Shown: positions 43,272 to 52,377, counted from the stretch's first letter. The stretch: DNA of 64,000 nt from Kribbella pratensis (GCF_004365355.1 NZ_SODP01000002.1:337531-401530), one strand, 5' to 3'. A program made the numbers and translations. Notes: generated by a model from the sequence alone, not told the origin.

Positions 43272-43889
43272 GCCGAGTCCTCGACGAAGAACGGCGAAAA
43301 CCTGGGCAACCGCCTGCTCGAGCTCGGTTTGGGTGGTGGTCAGCTCTTGCGGTGACGCCTGGTCGGGCAGGAGGCGCATCAACTGTTCCTCCAGGACCTT
43401 CTGCGCGGCGGCGTACTGCGCTGCGATCAGCCGGTTGCGCAGGTGATCGGGCGCGCGTTCGTCGAGCGCCGCGGTGAGCGTGGTCTCCAGCTCGGCGGCC
43501 TGCAACCGGCGACGGGCCTCCAGCGCCGGGCTGTTCTCGATCGTGCGGACGAACTGCTTCCAAGTCGCCAGATGCCCGACCTCGAACCGATCTCGTGTCC
43601 CAGCCAGGTAATGCGCCTCGAGCACATCGATCGGATCCGCCTCTGCCGGCGCCTCCCGGATCGCCCGCGCCGGTCCCAACCACCACCCCGACTCGTCGAA
43701 GAACAGATCCTCCTTCGCCGGGAAGTGGTTGAAGACGGTCTGTACGGCGACATCGGCCGCGCGCGCCACCTCCGCAACGGTGACGGCGTCGAACCCACGC
43801 TCGAGGAACAACCGCGTGGCCACGTCCGATATGGCGTGCCGCGTCTGCTGCTTCTTGCGTTCCCGCCGCCCCAGCTCCATGGCCTCCAT
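43269..43889 (-). CDS. TetR-family regulator
   Basis: 206 residues. HTH: TRHAISDVATRLFLERGFDAVTVAEVARAADVAVQTVFNHFPAKEDLFF. The ligand domain is all helical. The stop TAG is the first triplet of the palindromic element, so the present C-terminus (VLRRGLG) may have been set by that insertion. Divergent from the NmrA-like gene with a 70-bp gap that contains a perfect 15-bp palindrome. Confidence 0.88.
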   Translation of the reverse strand: MEAMELGRRERKKQQTRHAISDVATRLFLERGFDAVTVAEVARAADVAVQTVFNHFPAKEDLFFDESGWWLGPARAIREAPAEADPIDVLEAHYLAGTRDRFEVGHLATWKQFVRTIENSPALEARRRLQAAELETTLTAALDERAPDHLRNRLIAAQYAAAQKVLEEQLMRLLPDQASPQELTTTQTELEQAVAQVFAVLRRGLG

Positions 43890-43928
43890 TGGACCGAGCC
43901 TAGGGCATCTGCTTTACTGATTCCAATC

Positions 43929-43943
43929 ATGTAGTCACTACAT
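43929..43943. promoter_or_regulatory. 15-bp perfect palindrome operator
   Basis: ATGTAGTCACTACAT, a perfect 7-bp inverted repeat about a central C. It lies midway in the gap between the divergent TetR and NmrA-like genes, ending 16 bp before the latter's ATG. It is the obvious binding site for the TetR protein. Confidence 0.7.
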
Positions 43944-43959
43944 CTTTGGAGCACATCCA

Positions 43960-44760
43960 ATGACAATTCTTGTCACCGGCGGCCGCGGCGCGATCGCCCG
44001 CGCCGTCACCGCCGGACTGATCGCGGCCGGACGAGACGTCCGCGTCGCCAGCCGAGAGCCCTCCGCTCTCCCGTCGGCCGTCGGCTACGACCCCGCCGAC
44101 CCAGCGCCCGCGCTCCGCGACATCAGCCAGGTCTTCCTGTACTCCGACCCGCGGACCGCACCCGCGTTCGCGGCAGCAGCCGAGGCCGCCGGCGTGAAGC
44201 ACGTCGTACTGCTCTCGTCGCTCTCTTCCCTGGGCGGTCCCGAGGACCCGCACGCGAAGACCGAGCAGGTGATCGCCGAGGGGTCGTATGCGACGACCCG
44301 GCTGCAGCCCGGTGCGTTCATGAGCAATGCGAGGTACTGGGCGCATCAGGTTCGCGCGACCGGTCAGATCCGGCTGCCGTACCTCGACGCCGAGGAGGCG
44401 CCGATCCACGAGCAGGACATCGCCGACGCGGCGCTCCGCATCCTCCTCGACGGCCCCGGCAACGGACACGACGGTCGCGGCTATCCGCTCACCGGCCCGG
44501 AGTCGATGACCCGTCGTCACCAGATCGGCCTCATCACGACGACCACCGGCGTACCGATCGAGGCCGTCGACCTGCCGCCCGACGAGGCGCGTGCCGAGCT
44601 GCCCATGCGCGACGAGGGCCAACGCGAAACCCTGCTGGCCTACTGGAAGTCCTGCGTCGGCTCGCCCCAGCGCATCGAGCCCGGCGTCGAACTCCTCACC
44701 GGCCACACCGGCCGCACCTTCCAGACCTGGCTGACCGACAACCCAGGCCTGTTCAGCTGA
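43960..44760 (+). CDS. NmrA-like NAD(P)-binding oxidoreductase
   Basis: 266 residues, atypical SDR fold: Rossmann motif TGGRGAIARAV at residues 6-16, LLSSLSSLGGP in the middle, and the PGAFMSNARYWAHQV segment typical of NmrA/QOR2-type proteins. It may be a quinone or epimerase-type reductase, or a redox sensor. ATG 43960 follows GGAG. Probably repressed by the divergent TetR protein at the palindrome. Confidence 0.85.
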   Translation: MTILVTGGRGAIARAVTAGLIAAGRDVRVASREPSALPSAVGYDPADPAPALRDISQVFLYSDPRTAPAFAAAAEAAGVKHVVLLSSLSSLGGPEDPHAKTEQVIAEGSYATTRLQPGAFMSNARYWAHQVRATGQIRLPYLDAEEAPIHEQDIADAALRILLDGPGNGHDGRGYPLTGPESMTRRHQIGLITTTTGVPIEAVDLPPDEARAELPMRDEGQRETLLAYWKSCVGSPQRIEPGVELLTGHTGRTFQTWLTDNPGLFS

Positions 44761-44770
44761 CCTGCGGGGG

Positions 44771-44843
44771 GACGGGCAGCGGGGACGGGCAGCGCGGAGA
44801 CGGGCAGCGCGGAGACGGGCAGCGCGGGGACGGGCAGCGCGAA
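44771..44843. repeat. Five-unit 15-bp tandem repeat in convergent gap
   Basis: Five units of about GACGGGCAGCGCGGA: the first has 13 bp (44771-44783), followed by four of 15 bp up to 44843. The two middle units are identical and the others have one or two changes at the end. They fill the gap between the convergent NmrA-like and tadG-like genes. A T-tract or hairpin was not seen. Confidence 0.8.
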
Positions 44844-44879
44844 GCGGCGGAGGCCGGGCGGATGAGGTTTGGGGCGGGG

Positions 44880-45311
44880 TCAGCGGATGGGGACTATGGC
44901 GGCTGACTCGGCGGACAGGTCGGTTGAGGTGGGGAAGCCTGGTGGGTGGAAGGGGAGGTTCGCGGTCGAGGTGAGGTGGACGGTGACCGTCGTGCCTTCG
45001 ACGTCAACGGACCAGCCGAGGCTGTCGAATCTGTTGCTAGCGGCAACTTCGTTGAGGTAGTCGGCGGTGAGGCGGGCGGCCTGGTCGGGGTCGATCGACG
45101 CGTTGCCGCCCGCGCCGGGCTGGGCATAGACCGCGGCCAGGCCGTTGGCGGCCGCGAGGACGGCGCCGTCGGCGGTCGCATCGAGATCGCGGCGGACCAG
45201 GAAGGCCTTCGAGATATCGGTCACCACCACGATCATCAACAGGATGACCACGGTGAACCCGATGATCAGGACGGTCATCTGCCCGTCCTCACCTCGCCTC
45301 CGCCGGCTCAT
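44880..45311 (-). CDS. TadG-like pilus-assembly protein
   Basis: 143 residues. A short basic leader (SRRRRGEDGQM), one membrane helix (TVLIIGFTVVILLMIVVVTDISKAFLVRRDLDATADGAVLAAANGL) and an extracytoplasmic domain. This is the TadE/G-like pseudopilin layout, in which the helix and following Ala-rich region are the conserved part. It is the last gene in the tad operon. ATGA overlap with the preceding gene. It probably sits at the base or tip of a Flp pilus. Confidence 0.85.
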   Translation of the reverse strand: MSRRRRGEDGQMTVLIIGFTVVILLMIVVVTDISKAFLVRRDLDATADGAVLAAANGLAAVYAQPGAGGNASIDPDQAARLTADYLNEVAASNRFDSLGWSVDVEGTTVTVHLTSTANLPFHPPGFPTSTDLSAESAAIVPIR

Positions 45312-45757
45312 CCGCTGCCCTTGGCTTCGCGGTAGTCGCCGAACGCCTCGGTGTGCGAGGCGCTGATCCGGATCGCCGGCGGCTCGCCGCCCAGCGCGTC
45401 CGGGATCAACGGCAGGCGTACTTCGGTGTTGAGCGTGACAGTCACCGTCGACCCGGGCTGCAGACAAGCCGGGCTACAACTGATCGTGAGCTCGTCCGTG
45501 CTGAGCTCCATCCCCTGGTCCTTCATCGCCAGCTTCGCCGCCTCGAACGCCCGCGACCGCGCCTCGTCCTCGGACACACCGTCCGGCACGATGACGAACG
45601 CGCGGCCGGCGGCGCGGGTCGCGGCGGTCGCGCCGTACGAGGCTCGCTGTACGTCGAAGACGCCGAGCATGAAGTACACCAACGGGACCATCAGCAGGAT
45701 CGCCAGCCAGGAGAACTCGACGATCGCGCTCCCGCGCTCGTCCCGCCGGCGCCTCAT
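45308..45757 (-). CDS. TadE-like pseudopilin
   Basis: 149 residues: RRRRDERGSAIVEFSWLAILLMVPLVYFMLGVFDV, the TadE N-terminal motif (basic leader, G-S-A-x-V-E-F and helix), then an extracellular beta-rich domain with CSPAC. ATG 45757 is preferred because it immediately precedes the basic leader. Both ends overlap neighbours by 4 nt, so it is translated as part of the operon. Confidence 0.85.
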   Translation of the reverse strand: MRRRRDERGSAIVEFSWLAILLMVPLVYFMLGVFDVQRASYGATAATRAAGRAFVIVPDGVSEDEARSRAFEAAKLAMKDQGMELSTDELTISCSPACLQPGSTVTVTLNTEVRLPLIPDALGGEPPAIRISASHTEAFGDYREAKGSG

Positions 45758-46140
45758 TCGCCGGTCTCCTTCACCGCATGCCCTTGGACGCTGAATGAGA
45801 TGCCCGGTCCCCACAGGCCGAGCGGCGGCATGTGGGCGTTGACGGTGACCTCGACGCCGGGCTGCCCGTCGATGTCGGTCGCCTGAGCCGATACCGAGTC
45901 GATCAACTGGTCCCGCACCACGCCGCTGATCAGCTCGCGGGTGCGTGCCTCACCGTCGGCCGGCTCCCGGTTGAGCACGGCCGCGTAGTGCGCGCCCTCG
46001 GAGGCAGCGGCGGTCACCGTGTTGCGCACGTACAGGAACAGACCGACCTGCAGGATCCCGAGGAACAACGGCACCACGAGCGTCGAGACCAGGACGAAGT
46101 CGACAACCGCCGCGCCCCGCTCGCCACGGGCTCTGCGCAT
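45754..46140 (-). CDS. TadE-like pseudopilin
   Basis: 128 residues: RARGERGAAVVDFVLVSTLVVPLFLGILQVGLFLYVRNTVTAAASEGAHYAA. It is like its neighbour but shorter, with D replacing the usual E after the AAVV segment. The extracellular part (VSAQATDIDGQPGVEVTVNAH) is beta-rich. TadE proteins are minor pilins. Coupled to both adjacent genes. Confidence 0.85.
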   Translation of the reverse strand: MRRARGERGAAVVDFVLVSTLVVPLFLGILQVGLFLYVRNTVTAAASEGAHYAAVLNREPADGEARTRELISGVVRDQLIDSVSAQATDIDGQPGVEVTVNAHMPPLGLWGPGISFSVQGHAVKETGE

Positions 46141-46337
46141 TACTTGTTGGAGACCGACGACAGGGCGTCCTTGAGCATGGTGGCGAGCTGGTCGCCGGCC
46201 ACTCGCCAGATCACGACGACCAGGCCGGCCGTCATCACGGTGATCAGCACCCAGCCGGGGACGTCGCCGCGCTCTGTCCGCGCGGGGCGTGGCTTCAGCA
46301 GCAACGCCACGAACAGTCTCGTCAGGTGTAGGGACAT
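46140..46337 (-). CDS. Flp-type pilin candidate
   Basis: 65 residues from ATG 46337 (GGAGAGG upstream). A short leader (LKPRPARTERGDVPGW) precedes one helix (VLITVMTAGLVVVIWRVAG) and a short acidic tail. Size and position between tadC and tadE fit a Flp pilin or pilin-like subunit. The G/E cleavage motif is not perfect, so prepilin processing is uncertain. No prepilin peptidase lies in the cluster. Confidence 0.65.
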   Translation of the reverse strand: MSLHLTRLFVALLLKPRPARTERGDVPGWVLITVMTAGLVVVIWRVAGDQLATMLKDALSSVSNK

Positions 46338-46351
46338 GACCTCTCCTCGAT

Positions 46352-47290
46352 TCATCCGGCGATCAGCCGGATTCCGACAGCGCCCGGGTAGAAGGCGAAG
46401 GCGATGGTCACCGGGAGGACCAGGAAGATCACCGGCACCATCATGGCTACTTCACGGCGCGCGCCCGACTCGATCAGCTCGCGGCGCCCCGCTTCCCGGA
46501 TGTCGGCGGCCTGTGCGCGCAGTACGTCGGCCAGCGGGGTGCCGCGCTCGAGCGCCACCGCCAGCCCGTCCGCGAAGCGCGACAGCGCCAGCAATCCGGT
46601 GCGGTCCGCGAGCGCATCGAGCGCGCGGACCAGTGACTCCCCCGCCCTGGTCTCCGCCAGGACCCGTTCCAGCTCGTCGGCCAGGTCGCCCCGGCATGAT
46701 CGCGTCACCCGGTCGAGCGCCGCGGCCGGTCCCTCGCCGGCAGCGACCGACAACGCCAGCAGCTCGGCCACAGTCGGCAATTCAGCAAGCAGCCGGCGCT
46801 CGCGGCGTCGTACCTGTGAGGTCAGATAGGTGTCGCGGCCGAGCACTCCGAGGACACCGAGAACCAGGCAGAACACCATCAGGGCGACCGGATCCCCGGT
46901 GTCGAACGCCGCCGCGATGATCGAGATCACCAGGCCGGCGCCGAAGGCCAGCGCTCCCCACAGCAACTGCTCGATCCGGAACTCCTCCACGGTCCGCTGG
47001 ATCCCGGCTCGCTGCAGCCGCCGCCGGACCGTGTTCGCCCCGCCGAGGATCCGCTCCAGCCGCGCAGCGGCCGACCGCAGCGACGGCCCGAACAACCGCA
47101 GGATCGCGTAGAACGGCGATCGCGAATCCACGACGCCGACGAAGACATCCGGCGCCCCGAGATCCCGCAGGTACGGCGAGATCCGCTCGTCCACCGTGGG
47201 TCTGCGCAAGAACGGCAACCGCAGTACGACGACGAGCAACCCGGCGCCGAGCAGTGCACCGAGGAAACCGCCAACCAGCATCGGGCTCAT
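46352..47290 (-). CDS. tadC: Tad pilus platform protein TadC
   Basis: 312 residues, type II secretion F-domain: N-terminal membrane helix, cytoplasmic domain (ELPTVAELLALSVAAGEGPAAALDRVTR; ESLVRALDALADRTGLLALSRFADGLAVALERGTPLADVLR), and C-terminal helices (VPVIFLVLPVTIAFAF). Inner-membrane platform for the TadA ATPase. ATG 47290 overlaps the tadB stop by 4 nt. Confidence 0.88.
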   Translation of the reverse strand: MSPMLVGGFLGALLGAGLLVVVLRLPFLRRPTVDERISPYLRDLGAPDVFVGVVDSRSPFYAILRLFGPSLRSAAARLERILGGANTVRRRLQRAGIQRTVEEFRIEQLLWGALAFGAGLVISIIAAAFDTGDPVALMVFCLVLGVLGVLGRDTYLTSQVRRRERRLLAELPTVAELLALSVAAGEGPAAALDRVTRSCRGDLADELERVLAETRAGESLVRALDALADRTGLLALSRFADGLAVALERGTPLADVLRAQAADIREAGRRELIESGARREVAMMVPVIFLVLPVTIAFAFYPGAVGIRLIAG

Positions 47291-48147
47291 CGCAGCACCC
47301 GCTCGGGCTCGGGCAGGCGACCGATCCGCAGCATCAACCGGTACGCGAGCACGCAGATGACTGCACCGCCAGCGATGATCAGCGCACCGACGGGCGAGTT
47401 GTACCGCTGGATCACATCGCCCTGGAACGACAGCATCGCCAGCACCAGCCAGGGCGCGGCGACCGCGACCCGGGCGCCGTTGACCGACCACGACTGCCGC
47501 GACTCGAGCTCGGAGCGTGTCCGGGCGTCCTCACGCAGGAACGTCGACAGCGATCGCAGCAGCCGCCCGAGATCACCGCCGCCGACCTCGCGCGCGATCC
47601 GCAGCGCCTCGACCACCCGGTCACCGACCGGGTCGGCCAATCGCGCCTTCAAGCGGTCGAGCGATTCCGCGAACCGGCCCGTCGACGCATAGTCCGCACC
47701 GAACCGCCGGAACGGCTCTCGCAGCGGTAATGGACCACGCTCGCCCACCTGAGCCAGCGCCTCCGACAACGACAACCCGGCACGAACAGCCGACGCGACG
47801 TTGTCCACCACATCCGGCCACAACTCGCGGAACTCGGCCAGCCTCCGACGAGCCCTGGACCGCACCAGGGCGATCGGCAACCAACCCGCCATCAGCCCGA
47901 ACACCGCACCGACCGGCAACGCCCTGGAGACGAGGAACATCAGCACGAACCCGGCCAGCCCGGTGATCACACAAGCGCCGATGAAGGCACCAGGCGTCAG
48001 GCCCTCGATCCCTGCGCTGGCAAGCAGTTCACGAGTCCTGCGACGCAGCCGCCCGTCCGTGCCGGCCACCGCCTCCGACGGCGAAACGAACGCCGCGATG
48101 ATCAGCAGCAGGCCGACCCCGAAGAAGAGCCCGATCAGAAGTCCCAT
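47287..48147 (-). CDS. tadB: Tad pilus platform protein TadB
   Basis: 286 residues, F-domain protein similar to TadC: N-terminal helices (LIGLFFGVGLLLIIAAFV; GAFIGACVITGLAGFVLMFLV), ELWPDVVDNVASAVRAGLSLSEALAQVGERG as the cytoplasmic core, and C-terminal helices. TadB and TadC form the inner-membrane assembly platform. It begins at ATG 48147, one base inside the tadA stop (TGATG). Confidence 0.88.
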   Translation of the reverse strand: MGLLIGLFFGVGLLLIIAAFVSPSEAVAGTDGRLRRRTRELLASAGIEGLTPGAFIGACVITGLAGFVLMFLVSRALPVGAVFGLMAGWLPIALVRSRARRRLAEFRELWPDVVDNVASAVRAGLSLSEALAQVGERGPLPLREPFRRFGADYASTGRFAESLDRLKARLADPVGDRVVEALRIAREVGGGDLGRLLRSLSTFLREDARTRSELESRQSWSVNGARVAVAAPWLVLAMLSFQGDVIQRYNSPVGALIIAGGAVICVLAYRLMLRIGRLPEPERVLR

Positions 48148-49424
48148 CAGCCCACGCCCCGCGGCAACTCGGTCAGCAGTCCGGCCACGTTGTAGCCGGC
48201 CTGCTGGAAGCGCTCCGGATGCGGCAGATGTCCCTCGGCCCGGCGCAGATACCCGTCGTACGTCACGAACAGCGACTCCGTCTCGATCGCCTGCTCCTCG
48301 ACCCGCCCGGTGACCGCGACGATCTCCCGCACCCGCCGATGCCCGTCCGCCGCAATCCCCAGGTGTACGACGATGTCGACGCACCCCGCCACCGTCGGCA
48401 GCACGAACCGGGAACCGATGTTCTCACCGGCCAGCAGCGGCAGTGTGCACATCTTCGTGAGCGCTTCACGGGCCGAGTTCGCATGGATCGTGCACATGCC
48501 GGGCAGGCCGCTGTTCAGCGCGAGGAGCAGGTCGAGACACTCCTCGCCGCGCACCTCGCCGACGATCACCCGGGACGGCCGCATCCGCAGAGACTCCTTC
48601 ACCAGGTCGCGCAACCGCACCTCGCCGGTGCCCTCGAGGCCAGCCTGACGGGTCTGCATCGACACCCAGTCGGGGATCGGCAGCTTGATCTCGAAGACCT
48701 CCTCGCAGCTGATCACCCGCTCGCTACCGGGGATGGAACCGGCCAATGCGTTCAGCATCGTGGTCTTGCCGGCCTGCGTGCCACCGGAGACCAGCACATT
48801 GAGGCCGACGGCAACAGATGCCTCGAGCACCGCAGCTGCGTGCGGCGTCAACGAACCCAGCTGGACCAAGTCGGTCAGCCGGGTCGCGCGGACGGTGAAC
48901 TTGCGGATATTTATCGCCGCATACCGCTGGGTGATGCCGCCGAGGACGATGTGCACCCGGCTCCCGTCCGGCAGCCGGGCGTCGGTGAACGGCTGTGACA
49001 CGTCGATCCGGCGGCCGGTGGTCTTGAGCATCCGCTCGACCAGATCGCTGACCTCCTCCTCGGTCAGCACGGTCGTGGTCAGCTCGTGCCGGCCTTCGCG
49101 GGCGATGAACACGCGGCTCGGCTCGTTGATCCAGATCTCTTCGACGGTCGGGTCGTCCAGGTAGCGCTGCAGCGGCCCGAAGCCGGCGACCCGGTCGTGG
49201 ACCTCGCGGCTGACCGCCTCCACGTCGCCGATCGGCGGAACGACCCCGGTCAGACTGCGCTCGTCGTACTCCTTGACGACGAGGGCGACGATCGCGTTCA
49301 CCGCGGCGGGGTCGCGGAGCGGGTCGATGCCTTCGCGGCGCACGACGTCGCGCACCTGGGCGTCGATCAGCTCGATGGCACCGTCCCAGCCGGATCGGTG
49401 CGCGTCGAGTCTGTCCGCTGTCAT
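48147..49424 (-). CDS. tadA: Tad pilus assembly ATPase TadA
   Basis: 425 residues from ATG 49424 (GGGGAGATCG upstream). VirB11/GspE-type ATPase: N-terminal [14 protein letters not shown], Walker [10 protein letters not shown] near 213-221, Walker [12 protein letters not shown], and HANSAREAL. It powers assembly or secretion of the Flp pilus. First gene of the operon. TadZ, CpaB/RcpC and the prepilin peptidase, often next to it, are absent here. Confidence 0.92.
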   Translation of the reverse strand: MTADRLDAHRSGWDGAIELIDAQVRDVVRREGIDPLRDPAAVNAIVALVVKEYDERSLTGVVPPIGDVEAVSREVHDRVAGFGPLQRYLDDPTVEEIWINEPSRVFIAREGRHELTTTVLTEEEVSDLVERMLKTTGRRIDVSQPFTDARLPDGSRVHIVLGGITQRYAAINIRKFTVRATRLTDLVQLGSLTPHAAAVLEASVAVGLNVLVSGGTQAGKTTMLNALAGSIPGSERVISCEEVFEIKLPIPDWVSMQTRQAGLEGTGEVRLRDLVKESLRMRPSRVIVGEVRGEECLDLLLALNSGLPGMCTIHANSAREALTKMCTLPLLAGENIGSRFVLPTVAGCVDIVVHLGIAADGHRRVREIVAVTGRVEEQAIETESLFVTYDGYLRRAEGHLPHPERFQQAGYNVAGLLTELPRGVG

Positions 49425-49523
49425 CGATCTCCCCGTGAGTGTCCCGTCTGGCGACCACGCGGTCACCATGCGCGACCATCCTTTCAATTCCAGAGCTGCC
49501 GGCGCCACTCGCACAGGCGGCCC

Positions 49524-49532
49524 TGTGGATAA
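49524..49532 (-). promoter_or_regulatory. Isolated DnaA-box-like sequence
   Basis: TGTGGATAA on the + strand is TTATCCACA on the minus strand, the consensus DnaA box. A single box with no cluster or adjoining dnaA/dnaN genes, upstream of tadA. It may regulate the operon or be a chance match. Confidence 0.35.
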
Positions 49533-49590
49533 CCGTGACACGCTGAGGGCTCACTCACCGTATCCATCGGCTCACCACCGGTCCAGAAAA

Positions 49591-49606
49591 TTGCAGCTTG
49601 TTGCAA
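49591..49606. promoter_or_regulatory. TTGCA-N6-TGCAA inverted repeat
   Basis: A perfect 5-bp inverted repeat with a 6-nt spacer, about 170 bp upstream of tadA and 154 bp beyond the GntR stop. It could be an operator for the tad operon. The binding factor is unknown. Confidence 0.35.
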
Positions 49607-49759
49607 TCCATCCGACTGGTAACAGGACGCCGACTCGGGGTGCTCGGCGTCCAGGCGGCCACTTCCGAGCTGGTTGCCCGAGGCATCCGTCGCGGAAAGG
49701 TCCTGCGCCACCGCCGGACCGCACTAGCCGGCCGGTACGGCGAGCGCGCCGCAGGTCTC

Positions 49760-50503
49760 TTAGCGGTGGACCAGCGTGTGTTCGAAGGAGTACCGGCTCG
49801 CGCGGTACAGGTGGGAGCCGTACTCGACCGGCTGGCCGTGGTCGTCGTACGTGATGCGGGTGGTCGCGAGGAGCGGTGAACCAGGCTCCTCTGACAGCAG
49901 CCGTGCGTGCTCTGGCGTTGCTGGGATGGCAGAGATCGTCTGGTGCGCCACCTTCAGGCGGACCCCCTCGGCTCGCAGCAGTTGGTAGAGGCCGCGCTCG
50001 GCCAGCGTGGTCGGGTCGGTCTCCAAGAGCTCCGGCGGCAGCCAGTTGCGCATGAGGGCCAGCGGTTCGCCATCGGCACGGCGCAGTCGCTCCAGCCGCA
50101 GTACGCGTTCACCCTGCTCGCACTGCAGAGCAGTGGCCACTTCCGCGCTCGCAGGCGAGATACCGAAGCGCAGGATCTCGGTTTCAGGCTTCCGGTGCGC
50201 GGCGGCGAGGTCGTCGTACAGGCTGGTCAGCTCGAGCGATCGGCGTACCTGACCGGAGTTGCCGACGACCTGCGTGCCGACGCCGCGTTTGCGGACGAGC
50301 AGGCCCTGGTCGACCAGGCGGGCGATCGCCTGACGCACTGTCGGCCGGCTGAGGCCGTACGCCTCGGCCAGGTCCACCTCGTTGCTCAGCCGGGAGCCGA
50401 CCGGCAATTCACCGCCCTGGATGGCCGCTTCGAGCTGCTGCGCCAGTTGAACGTGCAATGGCGTACGGCTGTTCCGATCGACCTGCACCTGGACGGTACT
50501 CAT
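49760..50503 (-). CDS. GntR/UTRA-family regulator
   Basis: 247 residues. Winged helix (residues 14-75): GSRLSNEVDLAEAYGLSRPTVRQAIARLVDQGLLVRKRGVGTQV. The UTRA effector domain (95-240) binds sugars or sugar acids. ATG 50503 is chosen over GTG 50509. It is downstream of a Gfo/Idh gene in the same orientation and probably controls one or both catabolic operons here. Confidence 0.87.
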   Translation of the reverse strand: MSTVQVQVDRNSRTPLHVQLAQQLEAAIQGGELPVGSRLSNEVDLAEAYGLSRPTVRQAIARLVDQGLLVRKRGVGTQVVGNSGQVRRSLELTSLYDDLAAAHRKPETEILRFGISPASAEVATALQCEQGERVLRLERLRRADGEPLALMRNWLPPELLETDPTTLAERGLYQLLRAEGVRLKVAHQTISAIPATPEHARLLSEEPGSPLLATTRITYDDHGQPVEYGSHLYRASRYSFEHTLVHR

Positions 50504-50556
50504 GGGCACATCTTGAATGCTGGGCCCGCTTCCGTCGACCCACCACCCGGATTTGA

Positions 50557-51579
50557 TCAGATCCGCACCGGGCGGTGCTCCTCGTACGACGTCATCGCCG
50601 CGAGGGCGACCTGCAAGGCGTTCCGCGCGTCCTGGCCGGTCACCGGCGGTACGCCGTTCGTCCGCACCACATCCGCGAAGTCAGCAAGCTCCTGCACGTA
50701 CGCGTCGTGGAACATCTCCTCGTCACTACGCAACGTCTGCTGATGCACTCCGGTCGCGGTGTAGTGCGTCAGCGCGCTACTGGCGAGCTGACCGGCTACG
50801 ACCATGCCTTCACTGCCGAACACCTCGCCGCGCACGTCGTACCCGTAGTACGACGAGAAGTTCGCCTCGGCCGTCGCGATCACACCGTTGTCGAACGTGA
50901 TCACGACGACCGCCGTGTCGAGCAGTCCGGACTCCTTGTACGCCGGTTCCACCAGGGCGTCCGCTGTCGTGTAGACCTCGACCGGCCGCGCACCGGGATT
51001 CAGCCAGAGCAGCGTGTCGAAGTCGTGAATCAGCGTCTCGCGGAAGATCGTCCACTGCGGAATGCGGTCGGCGTACCGCAGACCGCCGGGACCGCCGGGG
51101 TCGCGGGTGATCGAGCGCATCAGCCGCGGCGTCCCGATACCGCCGTCCTCGATCGTCCGGCGCGCCGCCGCGAAGTCCTTGGCGAACCGCCGGTTGAAGC
51201 CGACCTGGAACGGGACACCCGCGCGATCGGTCGCAGCCATCGCCTGGTCCAGCTCAGCCAGCGTCAGCGAAGCCGGCTTCTCACACCAGACCGCCTTGCC
51301 GGCCTCAGCCGCGCGGGTGATCAACTCGGAGTGCGCGATCGCGAGCGAGGTGATCACCACGCCGTCGAGTTCCGGATCCTTGAGCAACTCGTCGACGGTC
51401 ACCGAAGCGGCGTCGTACCGGGCTGCGAGTTTCTGGGCAGCCTCCGGCCTGGTGTCAGCGACCGCCACCAGCTCGGCGCCGGGCACGTGCCGGGCGATGT
51501 TGCCGGCATGCATCGTGCCGATCCGGCCGGCCCCGATCAGTCCCAGCCGCACCACCGGCAGCCCGTGATCTGTGCGCAT
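50557..51579 (-). CDS. Gfo/Idh/MocA-family dehydrogenase (inositol-type)
   Basis: 340 residues. N-terminal Rossmann domain RLGLIGAGRIGTMHAGNI, the EKPASLTL motif whose Lys is catalytic (WCEKPASL), FQVGFNRRFAKDFA and the HDFDTLLWL segment. Family members oxidise inositols or sugar alcohols with NAD+. The similarity is closest to myo-inositol 2-dehydrogenase-like enzymes. Between the AraC and GntR genes, all leftward. Confidence 0.88.
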   Translation of the reverse strand: MRTDHGLPVVRLGLIGAGRIGTMHAGNIARHVPGAELVAVADTRPEAAQKLAARYDAASVTVDELLKDPELDGVVITSLAIAHSELITRAAEAGKAVWCEKPASLTLAELDQAMAATDRAGVPFQVGFNRRFAKDFAAARRTIEDGGIGTPRLMRSITRDPGGPGGLRYADRIPQWTIFRETLIHDFDTLLWLNPGARPVEVYTTADALVEPAYKESGLLDTAVVVITFDNGVIATAEANFSSYYGYDVRGEVFGSEGMVVAGQLASSALTHYTATGVHQQTLRSDEEMFHDAYVQELADFADVVRTNGVPPVTGQDARNALQVALAAMTSYEEHRPVRI

Positions 51580-51598
51580 AGCTAAACCCTAGAACGCT

Positions 51599-52321
51599 TC
51601 AGACCCGGCTGGTACGGCGATACTCCGACGGCGACTGCCCTGTCTGCGTACTGAACACTCTGCTGAGGTAGAACGCGCTGCGGTAACCGGTGTGCTCGGC
51701 AATGACCTGGAGCGTCTGATCGGTCTCGGCCAGCAGCTCACGTGCCTTCTGCAGGCGCAGGTCACGCAGGTAGGCGACCGGTGTGGTGCCGCGGACCGCG
51801 CGGAAGCGCCGAGAGAGCTGCGACGGACTGATGCCGAGGATGGCTGCCAGCTCGGTCAACGACACGTCCGGTGAGACGTACTGCTCGTTGAGGTACGTCA
51901 GCGCGCTGTCGACCAATGGGTCTTTCGGTGGGCTGGTGCGGCTGAGCATGAGGACAAGGTCGGTGACGACATGGGTGGCGATCGCCGTGGTGGCGTTCTC
52001 GAGCAGCGTGAGGTTGCCGCGGAGGCGGTCGAGGTCGCGGACCCGGGTGCGGCCGGTTGGCGGCTCCAACTCGGTGGTGAAGCGAGCGTGGAAGAACGAG
52101 GTTCGCGAGCGCATGCGGCGGTGGAGGATGCCGCCGGGTGGACAGACGACCACATCGCCGAACTTGGCGATCCCGTGCGCGTCGCCAACCTGGTAGTCGA
52201 AGGAGCCGGTGGCCGGAAGCAGGACGCACCAGGTGTCGTAGGTATCGAAGGGCAGAGCGAACTGCGGCCGAGGCGGCGCGAGGAGATAGCCGTCCAACTC
52301 GAGCATGGCAAGAAAGTACAT
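51599..52321 (-). CDS. AraC-family regulator with cupin-like N-terminus
   Basis: 240 residues. The N-terminal part (QFALPFDTYDTWCVLLPATGSFDYQVGDAHGIAKFGDVVVCPPGG) is a sugar-binding cupin, and the C-terminal part has two helix-turn-helix motifs (TELAAILGISPSQLSRRFRAV; QVIAEHTGYRSAFYLSRVFSTQTGQSPSEYR). It is divergent from the FAD oxidoreductase with a 56-bp gap. The first gene of AraC-Gfo/Idh-GntR; likely the activator of the divergent operon. Confidence 0.87.
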   Translation of the reverse strand: MYFLAMLELDGYLLAPPRPQFALPFDTYDTWCVLLPATGSFDYQVGDAHGIAKFGDVVVCPPGGILHRRMRSRTSFFHARFTTELEPPTGRTRVRDLDRLRGNLTLLENATTAIATHVVTDLVLMLSRTSPPKDPLVDSALTYLNEQYVSPDVSLTELAAILGISPSQLSRRFRAVRGTTPVAYLRDLRLQKARELLAETDQTLQVIAEHTGYRSAFYLSRVFSTQTGQSPSEYRRTSRV

Positions 52322-52377
52322 GGACATGCTCAGAACCGCTATTTCTCACGGACTCTACCTGTTGCAGAGTGCATGAC

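Larger units (their letters stand above)
49425..49759. other. 335-bp intergenic region between tadA and GntR gene
   Basis: No convincing gene. It should hold the tad operon promoter on the minus strand. It contains an inverted repeat TTGCA-N6-TGCAA (49591-49606) and a perfect DnaA-box-like sequence (49524-49532). Confidence 0.4.

Noticed and set aside
49524..49532. Replication origin
   Set aside because: Only one DnaA box, and no dnaA, dnaN or AT-rich unwinding region.
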